The translations under genes and the position numbers were made by a program. Of a stretch of 64,000 nucleotides of DNA, positions 32,145 through 42,536 are shown piece by piece. The notes under the pieces were generated by a model. The model did not search any database, was not told the DNA's origin, and saw nothing but the letters and a program-made list of their open reading frames with translations. The DNA is from Ascarosepion bandense (lineage: Eukaryota; Mollusca; Cephalopoda; Sepiida; Sepiidae), in contig JBBBDQ010001124.1 of assembly GCA_037127315.1 (NCBI GenBank), positions 3,211,501 through 3,275,500 on the forward strand, written 5' to 3'. Position 1 is the stretch's first letter. The number at the start of each line of letters is the position of its first letter.

Positions 32145-32873
32145 TTACCCCCAATTCACCACAGAATGTAGATCCCTCTTAAGATCAGCAGTGAGATTAT
32201 GTTTGTCTGCCACGCCGGGTTTCTTACTGATGCTGGAGTAAATTGTGATGTCATCTGTGTAGATGCCTACCTGGCTCTTGATCTCGTCTGGGAGGTCATT
32301 TACGAAAATAAGGAAGAGTGTCGGGCCTAGGAAAGAGCCCTGAGGGATACCAGCGTTTGTACGGTAGGGCGTGGAGGCATGCCCATTCAGGACGACTTTC
32401 ATTATGCGCTTATGTAGGAAAGATTGGATCAGATCATGCAATTGTCCGGAAATACTGTAACCCCATAGCTTGCATAGAAGGTCAGCATGCCAAACCTTGT
32501 CAAAAGCCTTGGAGATGTCCAGAGCAATAGCACAAGCCTCCTCGGAATCCTCAAGGGTCTGGAACATGTATTCCATAATGGTCGTTAGCATGTCGGCCGT
32601 GGACCTGGCAAAGCGGAAGCCATACTGCCTGTCAGAGAAGAGTTTATGGGCAGTAAGATGCTGAACTATTTAAGCATTAATAATGGCCTCGAACATCTTC
32701 CCAAAAATTGGTAGAAGGCTGATAGGGCGATAGTTGGATGGGTCCGAGGGTTCACCAGAATTCTTAAATACAGGAACGACAGAAGACGACTTCCAGCATA
32801 CAGGAAGCAGAGAGGCAGTAGTTATAGAGTTTAGAGAAGACAGAGAATTCAGGGGCACATTTCTTAAGGACAA
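32145..32873 (-). pseudogene. LINE reverse transcriptase domain
   Basis: Frame 32873-32670 has 'SSSVVPVFKNSGEPSDPSNY' and 'RPISLLPIFGKMFEAIINA' (RT motifs 0-2). After a shift, frame 32591-32145 has motif A 'ALDISKAFDKVWH', motif B 'NAGIPQGSFLGPTLFLIFVN' and motif C 'IYTDDITIYS' (YTDD instead of the usual YADD; both Asp retained). The domain would make cDNA directly on nicked target DNA. The two pieces are separated by a frameshift around 32670, so the gene is broken, but it is well preserved compared with other elements here. Confidence 0.93.
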
Positions 32874-32997
32874 TCAGTCTACTGCAGAAAGCAATGACAA
32901 CCTACTGCGGGATAATCTTCTACCCGGTCAGTCATGTCTCTTTTGAGACATGATCGCCCAAGCATGTATCATGCATGGCACTTAACTGACTGACTGA
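32868..32997 (+). mobile_element. SINE 3' half abutting LINE
   Basis: 'cagtctactgcagaaagcaa' to 'ggcacttaactgactgactg'. It begins at the exact point where LINE homology stops. Either two truncated insertions met or the SINE was cut by the LINE insertion. Confidence 0.85.
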
Positions 32998-33094
32998 TTT
33001 CCAGTAAATATCAATTTCCTGTTGTTCTCAAAATGGGCCTGCACAGCCCGGCAGCAGTACTGTAACAATGCAGCATTGAAAGTGTTAACAGGTG

Positions 33095-33712
33095 AAGGTG
33101 TGAAATATTAATGAATGTCATTTGTAATGTTTAGTTAAACTGGTCAGCTAACCGAGATGGAATTTTTTTCTTATCCTTTAACTACTTACATTTTTTTTTC
33201 TAGTCTGGGCTCAGCTGCCATGTTGGTGAAGGAGAAACACAAATAACAAATTCCCTAGATTGGTGTCAATGGCCCTTAGATAATCTGTTCTGACAGTTTG
33301 GTAGTAAAGAAGTTTAAATCCAGATAAAAAGTTTAATTGATGATTGTTGAGATGAAATCATTGCAATGAGTCACATTCATTTCCCTGGCAAACAACAGTC
33401 CCTGTTGAAGCAAGACTTCTTGAAAAAGGCAATTTGTCTTTGATCCAGGGAATTCCTTTCCCTTGCTCTGCCCACAGGTGGCACATACCAAGGCCTCTGG
33501 CCTTGATAAATTGACTGGTTACAGTTATATATGTGAGGCACCACAAAATAAACAGTGTGGGAGACTAAATCATATATTAAGTTTTAAAGACTCCTGATTT
33601 TGTTTTTACTTTTTTATATAATGAAAAAATGTTTTTGATGTATTATTCTACTGCAAACAATTTTTGTTTTGATTTTATGCACACTTTTCTTTGCCTTTTC
33701 TGAAACATAATG
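33095..33712. other. AT-rich intergenic, no supported gene
   Basis: No repeats with known ends and no defensible open frame. Confidence 0.5.
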
Positions 33713-33945
33713 ATGCAGTGGATATCAGCTTGGAACGGGAAGGCGAGTTCAAATTCCAGTTGAATTCCCTGCATTCACTTACATGCAAATATCTTTGGGA
33801 AAGGTATTAATCCATCTCTTCCCTCTAGTTATGGGTTAAATAACAGGACAGATTGGGTTCTATAGCCTTAGTTGGCAACCAGTCTACCAGAGAAAGCAAT
33901 GGCAACCTACTGCGGGATAATCTTCTGCCCAGTCATTCATGTCTC
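33713..33945 (+). mobile_element. tRNA-derived SINE lacking 3' end
   Basis: Head 'atgcagtggatatcagcttg' to 'ctgcccagtcattcatgtct', then it switches abruptly into the inverted-repeat module of the next entry. Confidence 0.88.
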
Positions 33946-34345
33946 ATAAACTGATCCCCCACTAATTATTAATACAATCCGACTTTTCTCACTTCAGCTA
34001 TAGTTTAACTAGCAGGATAGAAAATCTTCTGCCCAGTCAGTCATGTCTCTTTCGAGACATGATCGCCCAAGTGTGTATCACGTATGGCACTTAACTGACT
34101 GAATGAAGATAATAGTTGGAAACATAAGTAAAGCTTCTACTGGGCATAAAGTGGGGGATCGGTTTCTATCGTTATGAAGTAATAAACTGATCCCACACTA
34201 ATTATTAATACAATTCATCTCTTCTCCCTTCAGCTATAGTTTAAATAGCAAGATAGAAAATCTTCTGCTCAGTTAGTCATGTTTCTTTAGGGAGATGATC
34301 GCCCAAGCGTGTATCACATATGGCACTTACCTGACTGAATGATTT
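33946..34345 (+). repeat. Tandem composite of hairpin module and SINE 3' ends
   Basis: Two tandem copies of 'aaactgatcccccactaattattaatacaat' / 'ttcagctatagtttaa' / 'agatagaaaatcttctgc' / SINE tail, starting near 33951 and 34184. The intact hairpin ('agtgggggatc' ... 'gatcccacact') lies at about 34150-34200. The same module occurs at 27803-28103. Confidence 0.75.
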
Positions 34346-34567
34346 TTGAAAAAAGAATACACAGTTCAGCTCAATAGTACTGTCATAGATTGAGGCTAAG
34401 ATGACAAATGTAATATTTCTGTTTAGTCTTCAGTTTCAACAAAAAGAGGCGGGTCTCTTACCAGCTCCTTCTCCCAAACAATGCCTTGTGTGTTATTATC
34501 TGATTTCAGGGACTTCAAGTATATAAGATGAATTAATTAAGTAAAGTGAGATAGGAGATGACTTTCT

Positions 34568-34720
34568 ATTTTTTTCTAATCATATCGCCCCAAGCAAGGT
34601 ATTTTACTGCTACTGTTTTGCAGGGGGTTACATAGGAGGAATGTTATAAGAAAGTGTGACAGGTTATATAGGGGGTGTCAGGAAGTGGGTAAGAGAAGGA
34701 TTAACATGGCCATAAAGGGG
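34568..34720 (-). mobile_element. LINE 3' tail, extra copy
   Basis: 'ctaatcatatcgccccaagc' to 'aagtgggtaagagaaggatt', nearly identical to 34805-34935. It is a second 3' end in tandem with the next LINE, from local duplication or a second insertion at the same place. Confidence 0.8.
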
Positions 34721-34797
34721 GATCAATCTATACATTGATTGTAAGGTAGAATTGATACCCCACTTTATATCCGCATTATAATAGTATAAATTTAAAA

Positions 34798-35288
34798 AAA
34801 TTTTTTTTTCTAATCATATTGCCCCAAGCAAGGCATTTTACTGTCACTGTTTTGCAGGGGGTTACATAGGAGGAAAGTTATGAGAAAGAATGACAGGTTA
34901 TAGGGGGTGTCAGGAAGTGGGTAAGAGAAGGATGTGAATACTGATGAGAGTGGAGGGGACAGAGAAAGGAGCATAAGAGAGAAGATGCAAGTTAGTGAGA
35001 TAGGAGATGACTACTGACTTTACATTTAAATTCTTGGAGATTGTAGCTGTTGGGGAAGTAAGTAAATGGAAGGGAATTCCACAGGCGGGAAGTGTGAGAA
35101 AAGATGTTGGAGTAGAATTTGCGTTTACATTTTATTGGTTCCACAGTAAAAGGGTGGGACCTAGTTGTTAGTCTTGTGGCTCGAGTAAATTCATTTGTAG
35201 GGAGCACCGGGGAGTTAAGTTCATTGGAGCAGATATCAACTTTATAGTGTAGATAATATAAAGTTGATATTTGTTTCCACTGTGGCAA
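34798..35288 (-). mobile_element. 5'-truncated LINE: RT C-terminal tail and 3' UTR
   Basis: A minus-strand 98-residue frame (35288-34992) encodes 'EFTRATRLTTRSHPFTVEPI', 'SHTSRLWNSLPFTYFPNSYN' and 'LQEFKCKVSSHLLSH', the same C-terminal tail as at 3594-3947. The 3' UTR and T-run (34798) complete it. A short hairpin ('atcaactttata' / 'tataaagttgat', 35233-35268) marks the 5' truncation. Confidence 0.87.
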
Positions 35289-35289
35289 T

Positions 35290-35830
35290 TTTTAATCATG
35301 AGAAAGAAATTATAGTTTCTTTTTCAATCAACTATTATATAACACAAGGCTCCATTAAGTCTAGATAGGACTTTTAAATAAATTTGTCAAGATATTCATT
35401 TACTCTTTACATAAAGGTACAAATTAAAAAAATGAAGAGAGTTTGAATAAATGGGTCAATTCATGTAAAAAAAAAAGAGCTTTTCTTGCATCTCTCTGGA
35501 CATTTTATGATTCTCTGAAAATAATTTCACAAATAAATACTCTCATTTTCTTTATTTTTTCTTTCTCTGAAATTTGCTATTTTTACAATTTAAATTTCCT
35601 GGATTTGTTGGTAGCACTTTTTTTATACACACAGAAAGCACCTTTATAGGGAGACAACAACAAATTCTGGAGGTGGAAAAAAAAAAGAAACATTAATCAT
35701 AATTATATTTTATTGATTTGGTTGTTTTGTTTACAGCTTATGAATTTTTTGAAAGTTATTTAATCCCAGAAAAATATTTTTAGATTATGATAATTTTTTT
35801 TTTGATGGAGGGATAGTAATAGTTTAGCGA
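35290..35830. other. AT-rich intergenic, nothing annotated
   Basis: No motif-bearing frame; a Phe/Leu-rich frame at 35443-35649 is composition-driven. Confidence 0.5.
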
Positions 35831-36114
35831 TACATGCTTTACTAATTAACTCATAGTTGGGGGAGAAGAGGTGGAGTCATACCTTTCCCAAGGGTATTTG
35901 TGCATAAGTGAATATAATGAACATAATGGGGATTGGAACTCTTCCCCCTGATTAGTAATTCTGAGCAATTATCCATTACACCATCCACACATCCAAGCTT
36001 ACAGTAGCTGGTATTTTTAATGAGTTACTCATCTAAGTATTGACCTGACTTGATTTTGCCTAATTTTGGTGAACCCACCAGAACCAGTGTTTCAATGTGA
36101 TGTGGCCATAAGCC
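35831..36114 (-). mobile_element. Composite 5S-tRNA SINE, second copy
   Basis: The minus strand reads a diverged 5S rRNA segment (36114-35997: 'GGCCACATCACATTGAAACA', 'AGTCAGGTCAATACTTAGAT'), then 'CTTGGATGTGTGGATGGTGT', the tRNA-like head and the SINE body to 'cataactatgagttaatta'-like sequence near 35831. The same module order and joint as at 18080-18338, with independent mutations. Confidence 0.82.
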
Positions 36115-36289
36115 AGTATTATTCTAGTGCTAACTGAATATGAACCTAGTCAACATTGTCCAGAATTTGCCCACCAATTGACTTTACCACTATTCTACCA
36201 CATCTATGATTTTACTTAATTTCTGCACAAATAAACAAAATATTTCAGATGATCGTGAAGAAAAAAGTTATGATTAAAAAAATAAAAGA

Positions 36290-36410
36290 ACAGTTTGACA
36301 TAAGGCCACTAGTTTGGAGCACCATGTGAGGATTGAACTCATTACACAGCAAGGCAGTATACTTAATCAGTATGTTGTGTAAAACATTGCATCATCCAGC
36401 CTAGGTTAGA
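36290..36410 (-). repeat. Possible second tRNA-like SINE family fragment
   Basis: The minus strand carries 'GAGTTCAATCCTCACATGG' (box B-like). Related tRNA-like heads ('AATGGTTAGCAAGC' and 'GAGCTCAATCCTCACTGAGT') occur at 43845-43900, 58610-58700 and 60440-60530. Confidence 0.3.
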
Positions 36411-36904
36411 ACCCACAGCGACTTCTGACTTTTTGCAAAGTTAAACAAAATTTCGGACTATGGATGAAATTAAGTATAAAGAAAAATGTGATGAGGCAGT
36501 TGATGGTGATTCCGAAAAATAACTTTTCAGATTATGAAAACTTGGAGGGAGATCTGTAGGTGGTTATTTTTTTGTAACTTTTAAATGGCTGGGTCCTTTC
36601 CGGACAGATTTCAATGGTTTCCGTAAGCCTGTAAATCTGTATGTAAGTATCTGAAGAGACTAAAAATACTTTCAAAAGAAGACAAATATATTTTAATTTC
36701 ATGTATATCAATAGATTCACTCGTTAATTTAATTAATGAAAAATTATTCACAAATTTACTTCACACAGTCTGCATCATACTAGGAATTAAAATAGAGATA
36801 TTTAATTGATGCTGTAAAAACCAACATGAAAGACCAGGGAATAAGTTTAAACAATTTAAAACTGTGGTGTCAAAGAAAAAGACAAAAAAAAAAAAATAGA
36901 TAAA

Positions 36905-37199
36905 ATAAACAGGCGAGAGTTGACTCTGTCGTTGTTTTCTTTGTTGTTGTCGTCATCTTCTTCTAACAACCCAAGCACGGTCGGCAAGAAGCATAAGAAA
37001 CACACGCTCACGTTCTCAAAAAACGGCTTGCTTTATGCAGTCGAGGACCAACCATAATTTGCATGTGAATGACGAAACAATGAGATTTCGTGTTAACTGT
37101 TCGAGACCGCCTGGTATAAAACATGGGTGCCACCATTTTGGTTCTTATCATGGAGTAGCTGGATTCTACACGAAGCACAGACTTGTTGGCGTTTCCGAG
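36905..37199 (+). other. CpG-richer island with possible 5' exon and splice donor
   Basis: 36910-37200 has a higher CpG density than its surroundings and ends at 'tttccgag|gtaagccg', a good donor. An open frame starts at 37035 ('MQSRTNHNLHVNDETMRFRV') and runs through the donor. No known domain. It could be a first exon or a non-coding exon of a host gene on the plus strand; support is compositional only. Confidence 0.25.
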
Positions 37200-37360
37200 G
37201 TAAGCCGTTTTCACAATTTTCCCCACAAAAACATGCATGAATGTTTTCAAACATATAAAATAAATCCATTTTACATTAGACAGAGATGTGTGGTTGGTGT
37301 AAGAGACAGTTGTTCAGAATAAGAAATTGGAGAGTCAAGTACAAATTCTAACTGATTTTT

Positions 37361-37600
37361 TATTATTTTTTTTTAATAATTTCACCCCAAGCAAAGAAGT
37401 AAAGTCACTAAAGGTTACTGAGTGTCAAAGAATAAGAAAAAGAAAAACATTATTAAGACGCGAGAACAATAAAAGAGGAATCAAGGAGACAAGATAACAA
37501 CTGACATTGCATTTAAATTTTTGAAGATCAAAGTTGACTGGGAAGCAAGAAGCTGGAAGAGAATTCCTCAAGCAAAAAGCGTGAGAAAAGAAAGTGTTAG
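37361..37600 (-). mobile_element. LINE 3' end fragment
   Basis: 'aataatttcaccccaagcaaagaagtaaagtcact' and 'ttgcatttaaatttttgaag' match, in reverse, the 3' UTR and last codons of the LINE family. Highly diverged. Confidence 0.65.
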
Positions 37601-37601
37601 C

Positions 37602-37700
37602 ATCCAGTTAAATTTATTACATTCAAATACATGCAAATACCCTTGGGAATAGTATAAATTCCTTTCTTCTCCTCCAGCTAGGGGTTAAATAGAAGAACTT
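37602..37700 (+). mobile_element. SINE middle fragment
   Basis: 'ccagttaaatttattacatt', 'caaatacccttgggaatagt' and 'ctccagctaggggttaaata' match the SINE body; both ends are missing. Confidence 0.6.
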
Positions 37701-37854
37701 ATATATGGAAGAATCATTGCTATCTCAAAAAAAAAAAAAATGTAAATGTAATCCAGATCCGGATATCCTGTGACTCAGTAGAGTCATAGAGACACCACAT
37801 AAAGTGGTGTTTTTTTCAATCCTCTCCAGGTTGGTTTGATTTCAGAGTTTACTT

Positions 37855-38045
37855 TTTCCAAGACTGGTTGCTACCCAAGGCTATAGAACCCAGTCTGTCC
37901 TGCTATTTATCCATAGCGAGATCGATTCATACCATTCCCAAGGCTATTAGCACATAAGTGAATGTAATGAATCTGACTGGAATTTGAACTCGGTTCTCTG
38001 ATTTTTCAATCCAAACCACTATCCATTACTCCACCGTGCCTCCAA
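37855..38045 (-). mobile_element. tRNA-derived SINE, 3'-truncated
   Basis: The minus strand starts 'GGAGGCACGGTGGAGTAATG' with box B 'GTTCAAATTCC', and the body extends to 'agcaaccagtcttgg'. A diverged copy. Confidence 0.75.
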
Positions 38046-38595
38046 CTAATGCCTCCTCCAAATTAATGTAATATTTACTCACAAAAAAATAATTATTCTT
38101 ATACAATTAAAAAATATATTTTGGCTTCAAATGATCTATAAATAATTGATAAACGGCAAAAAAAAAAAAATGACTCATTTTCTATTGGAAACTGTTTTTC
38201 GGGATTTAAGACCCATCAAAAATAAAATAAATAAGTAAAATTTAAAAAAAAATAAAATAAAGATATTACCATGGTGTTAAGGGAATATCTTTGACTTGTT
38301 GGTCAATTATCATTATTTGATCAACTAGTTAGAAAAGTTCTAAAAATACCACTCTTCCAAGTAAACATTTTGGTACTTTTGTTGCTGGATTCTGGATTAC
38401 AGTAGGCATTGACTTTATAAGGAAACAGGCAGTGCTGGCTGCTATTTGAAGAGTAGGGACTAAAAGGAATTGCTGTGATGGGAGATATTAACAGTCAGAG
38501 CCAAAATTAGGTGACCCAGTAGCTTTCAAATTAAGTAAAGAGAAAAGAAAAAGCAAAACAAACAAGGTGAGGTATGTTTTTCACTAAAATAAATA

Positions 38596-38722
38596 TGGAT
38601 GTGCAGATGGTGCAATGGGTAGCTACTTGGAATGAGGAATTGGAAATCCGAGTTCAAATTCCAATCAGGTTTGTTACATTCACTTACATACAAATACTCT
38701 TGGGAAAGGTATGAGTCTAAAA
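38596..38722 (+). mobile_element. SINE 5' fragment
   Basis: 'ggatgtgcagatggtgcaat', box B 'GTTCAAATTCC', and the body to 'cttgggaaaggtatgagtc'. Confidence 0.7.
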
Positions 38723-39428
38723 AAACAAACAAACAAAACAAATCACTGAAATAAATTAAAAAGAATTCTTGTTTAACAAACAAGACTTTAGTATTTGTCT
38801 ATTTTCCTCCTCATCTTTATTGCCATTGTAGAATCACTTCTACATGCATGTACATACTTATATACATGTTGCCATGTACATACGTATGCACACATACTCT
38901 TACATTAGTACCGCATGTGAAACCTTTTTTTCCCGTGCTTTATTCAGAAATATATAAGCTGATGTTCACACGTGCTTAGGCCAGTTGGATCCTGCTTTTC
39001 AGAGCTACAGTTCGAATGCCGTTCGTTCCTTTCCAACTCACATACTACGCTAATTGCGTTCAGCAATTAGTTACACCAAAAATGTTTCGCTCTCTCTTAT
39101 AAGCATACTTCACTACATGTATAATTATATTCAACTACTAATTAGTACAAACATAATATTTCCTTGTTTCAGGAACTTTTCCAGTATGAACATTGATACA
39201 TTTTCTTCAACATCCAAGAGAAAACTTTCTCCACTAAATCTTGCATGCACAAAATAATCATTGTTTAATACATTGTTGTTATTCTTGTTATATTGTTCTC
39301 TGAGTTATTTTTATTATTAATGTGGTGAATTGGACAACCAGTCTACTTTATAATGGTGACTCCACTTTCAAATTACTACCATGACGTTCGAGCTACAACA
39401 GATAGTAACATGTTGTCCAGTCCACAAC

Positions 39429-39698
39429 ACCATTATTACAACATTTTGGCCATTGTACACTCTGGCCTTCTTCAGGTATTAGGAATTTCGAACTGAATCC
39501 TTTATTATGATCACTTGGCTATATCCTTCTCATCCCATGTGTGATGCCACTTCTGGAGAGAACTACATGGCTACCAGAAGTGGCATCGCACATGGGATGA
39601 GAATGATATACGCCAGTGATCTTAATGAAGAGTTCGGTTCGAAATTCCTAACACTTGAGGAAGGCCGGAGTGTACAATGACCAAAATGTTGTTGTGTT
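39429..39698. repeat. Near-perfect palindromic element, arms about 125 bp
   Basis: The left arm (39429-39555) and right arm (about 39572-39698) are reverse complements over 'ccagaagtggcat', 'cacatgggatgagaa', 'ttcgaaattccta', 'gtgtacaat' and 'ccaaaatgttgt'. The spacer is only about 17 bp. Each arm carries 'CTGAAGA/TTGAGGA' - 'AGGCC' - 'GGCC/GACC' - 'AAAATG', a decayed hammerhead-like arrangement. A third, single-arm copy is at 40076-40196. Confidence 0.85.
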
Positions 39699-40075
39699 GC
39701 TTTGTTTTGGTACAATTAGAAGATAACACAAACTTGAATTAATGATGTTTATTTTTAGTATAAAACTTTAGGTTTTTACATCAAGTTACAACCTTTAAAT
39801 TTTTGTGGATACAGGAGCAGACTAGCTAAATTCTCTTCACTGTGGGATGCTAGTAGTAAACGAGCCTATCCCTTCTGGGACTCTAGTGGTCAACTGACTA
39901 GCATCTTTCCTTTTTCAAATCTCATACACAAAACTACTGTCCTTAACTCCTACTTCTTACTCCTACCAAAAGAAACGGTTCCTTATTTTGCCGCCCAATT
40001 TTGAATTCTTGGCGTCAGTATGTCTACCTTTTTCTATTTTTAGAACACTCGCCATTTTATAAACCATAACAATAC

Positions 40076-40196
40076 CTTAGTGATCATAATAAAGGGTTCA
40101 GTTCAAAATTCTTAACACCTGAGGAAGTGTACAACGACCAAAATGTTGTAAATGGCAATAAAGAAAAGGACAATAGTCCAAACAATGTAAGTGTTA
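40076..40196 (+). repeat. Single arm of the palindromic family
   Basis: 'gatcataataaagggttcag', 'cctgaggaagtgtacaacga' and 'ccaaaatgttgtaaatggca', ending 'aatagtccaaacaatgtaa'. It is homologous to the right arm at 39.6 kb and to the right part of the element at 7909-8256. Confidence 0.75.
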
Positions 40197-41439
40197 GTAT
40201 CTTTGTTTTCCATTAATATTTTATGGGAAAAAAGAAGAAAATTTCGACGTTTTTAATAAAACTGTTTTTTTAAAAATATTTCTGAAGGAGATGTTGTCTA
40301 AGATGTTGAACAGTAGAGATATGATAAGTAGATGAAAGATTATGGTTGTCTTTGGGAGTAGGTATCCTAAAAAAAAAATGAACATTAGTGGTAATTTTGG
40401 TGACCACCATTTAACAAAAAACAAGATGGTTGACCTCTTGTTGCTTTGATGCCTAACTGATATCTTCACACTGCTGCTAAAATGCCTTCACTGACTTGTA
40501 TTCATAGGGCAAAACAGGCTCCAGATAATTTCACACAAATTTCTCTGGAAGTTTTTTTTTTTTTTCTTCAGCGATATGAAGGATTTATCAACCAAATAGG
40601 TGGATTTTTACAAAATTTAAGTTAACATTCCCTATTTCGAATTCTTTGTTGAGATTGCACAGAGATTTTTATTTACCCCAGAAAAGTAATTGTGAATTTT
40701 CAATTCATCATTAGCTCATGGTGAAGATATTTGTCAACTATTTTTATCCAATTTGTTGCTGATTTACTTTTATGAAGACAAGATTTGAAAATGTTTTATC
40801 TAAAAAAAAAAAAAAATCTTTTAAATAAAATAGTTTTATTTTAATTTTAGCTTTTCAAACACTTTAAAAAATTAAATGCTTATTTAATTGATAGGGCTGA
40901 AATATTTTAATTTTACAAACTTTTTTTTTAGTAAATAAATACTTTTCTTGTATTGATAAAGAAAGACATTTTAGTCAATTGCATGAAAAGTTTTTTTTTT
41001 TTTTTTTTTTTTTAATTCTTAGCCTAGGGCATTACGTTCAACAAGTTGTTAAATATCCAGAAAGTACTGACTGAACATAGACAATAATTTCAGAGAAAAA
41101 CTTGTTTTTATTATTATTTAAATTTACCATATCAATGCAACTGAAAGATTTTACTGAAATATGTAATTTTCAAAACAAAAAAAGCAATAAAGCTATTAAA
41201 ACGCTGAGGGTTTAAAATAATAAAAAAAAAAAAATCAGGAATCAAGAAGATTGAATGATTCATTTCATCATTGTAACTATTTTTTTTTTTTTTTTTTTTT
41301 GACAGTATTAGTAAAATTGGTTAAGATATTTTTACAATTTATTTATTTTTAATACACATTTGTCATTTGTAAGAGAGAAAAAAATTTTATTTTGTTTTAA
41401 ATAATAATAATAAAAAAAAAAGAAAGTTATGGTTGATTT

Positions 41440-41525
41440 ACCGCCATTTACTTAATAAGAATTGAACCGTATATCTTCGTCCGATAGTTTTTACTTTTGC
41501 CCACTCAGCTATCGTCCCGGAATTC
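41440..41525 (-). other. tRNA-like sequence (pseudogene or SINE head)
   Basis: The minus strand has box A-like 'ATAGCTGAGTGGGCAAAAG' and box B-like 'CGGTTCAATTCTTA' at tRNA spacing. I cannot build a full cloverleaf with a 7 bp acceptor, so a functional tRNA is unlikely. Confidence 0.35.
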
Positions 41526-41825
41526 AACGCTTCCTGCTGGGTTCATTTATCTGACGACTTTCCTCTCGGATAACTTCTCGCCGAGTTTTATGTTTCAATG
41601 GAGAGGAGGTAAGAAGAAGAAGAAGAAGGGGGAGAAATTGTGAAGAAATTTGATACCTTTCTCATTTCTGGACATTTTGATTTTACTTCAATCCCGCTGA
41701 AATGTGCCGTGTACACAGGCGTGATAAAGTAACATTGTAAAGAAGATTGTAAATGCGTGTGATTTTCATGAGCCTGGTGGATTGTGGACATATTGGCCGA
41801 GCTGGACACCACAAAGAAATATACG

Positions 41826-41935
41826 GTATAACCCGGATATAAGAGAGACATTCTCTGGTCCCAAATTAGAGTCTGTGGTAAAGACCCAACCCGGATATAA
41901 GATAACTTTTATCTGGTCCCGACAACTCTCTTCGG
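41826..41935. repeat. Tandem pair resembling a pogo/Tigger-type terminus
   Basis: 'aacccggatataag' - small stem - 'tctggtccc' occurs twice (about 41830-41868 and 41889-41923). In each unit the middle is a mini-hairpin (AGAGA/TCTCT; AGATAA/TTATCT). 'CCCGGATATAA' ... 'GGTCCC' recalls the ends of pogo/Tigger-like transposons. It lies about 600 bp upstream of the exon at 42537. Confidence 0.4.
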
Positions 41936-41940
41936 GGTAG

Positions 41941-42536
41941 TGTGAACTGTATTGTCGAGTGAGTGTAGAGTTTAGACAATGTAAAAAAAAAAAAATACAA
42001 ACACTTTCTTTTTCCTTCTCTTCCAACCTCTTGTCTGGGAGAGTCACTAAATGTGCATATCACAATTTACGTCCATAACATAATTATCGCTCCCGGCCAG
42101 ACAAAACAGCGGCAGGTTTTTATTTTAAGACAAGGAAAAAAAAAAAAAAAAAAGTTTGTTCCAGTGAACAGAACTACTTTGGACAACTAGAGAGAACGAA
42201 TGTAATTGTAAAAAGTTTGTAAACAAAGGAAGACTGCCTTTTACTTTTAAACCTCGAAAATTCAACTCAACCGACACTGATGAACTTTATTTTATTTACT
42301 CTTGATTTTTTACAAGTTCTTAGCGAAAAAAAAAATCACACTAAGTCGAAATAAATGCATAAAAAAATAGAAGTACACTGATACACTCAGCACACGGAGA
42401 CTCTTTTTAGGGTAGTTAAAAAAAAAAAAATTACAAAGAGAGGGGGAAAAAAAAAGGGAAACTTGTCCTTTTAATGTTGTATCCTACTTCTACTATTCAC
42501 CTGTAATTAGCAACTGGGGTTAACGCACTAGCAAAT
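41941..42536 (+). promoter_or_regulatory. Probable promoter/5' UTR region of the membrane protein gene
   Basis: Upstream of the start codon the sequence is free of recognised SINEs and LINEs, and CpGs are commoner than elsewhere (41440-42110). No TATA box or initiator can be pinned down. A-runs at 42130-42150 and 42418-42460 lie in the putative leader. Assignment is by position only. Confidence 0.3.

Larger units (their letters stand above)
31232..32873 (-). mobile_element. LINE (Jockey/CR1-like), 5'-truncated, longest copy here
   Basis: The minus-strand copy reaches from RT domain 1 to the 3' terminus. Its 3' end at 31232-31290 carries the family signature ('accccgagcaaggcagtaat' as read on plus). 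The post-RT tail is at 31446-31917 and RT at 32145-32873. Both halves are interrupted by frameshifts, and the endonuclease and ORF1 are lost. It is joined at 32868 to a SINE 3' half. Confidence 0.9.
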
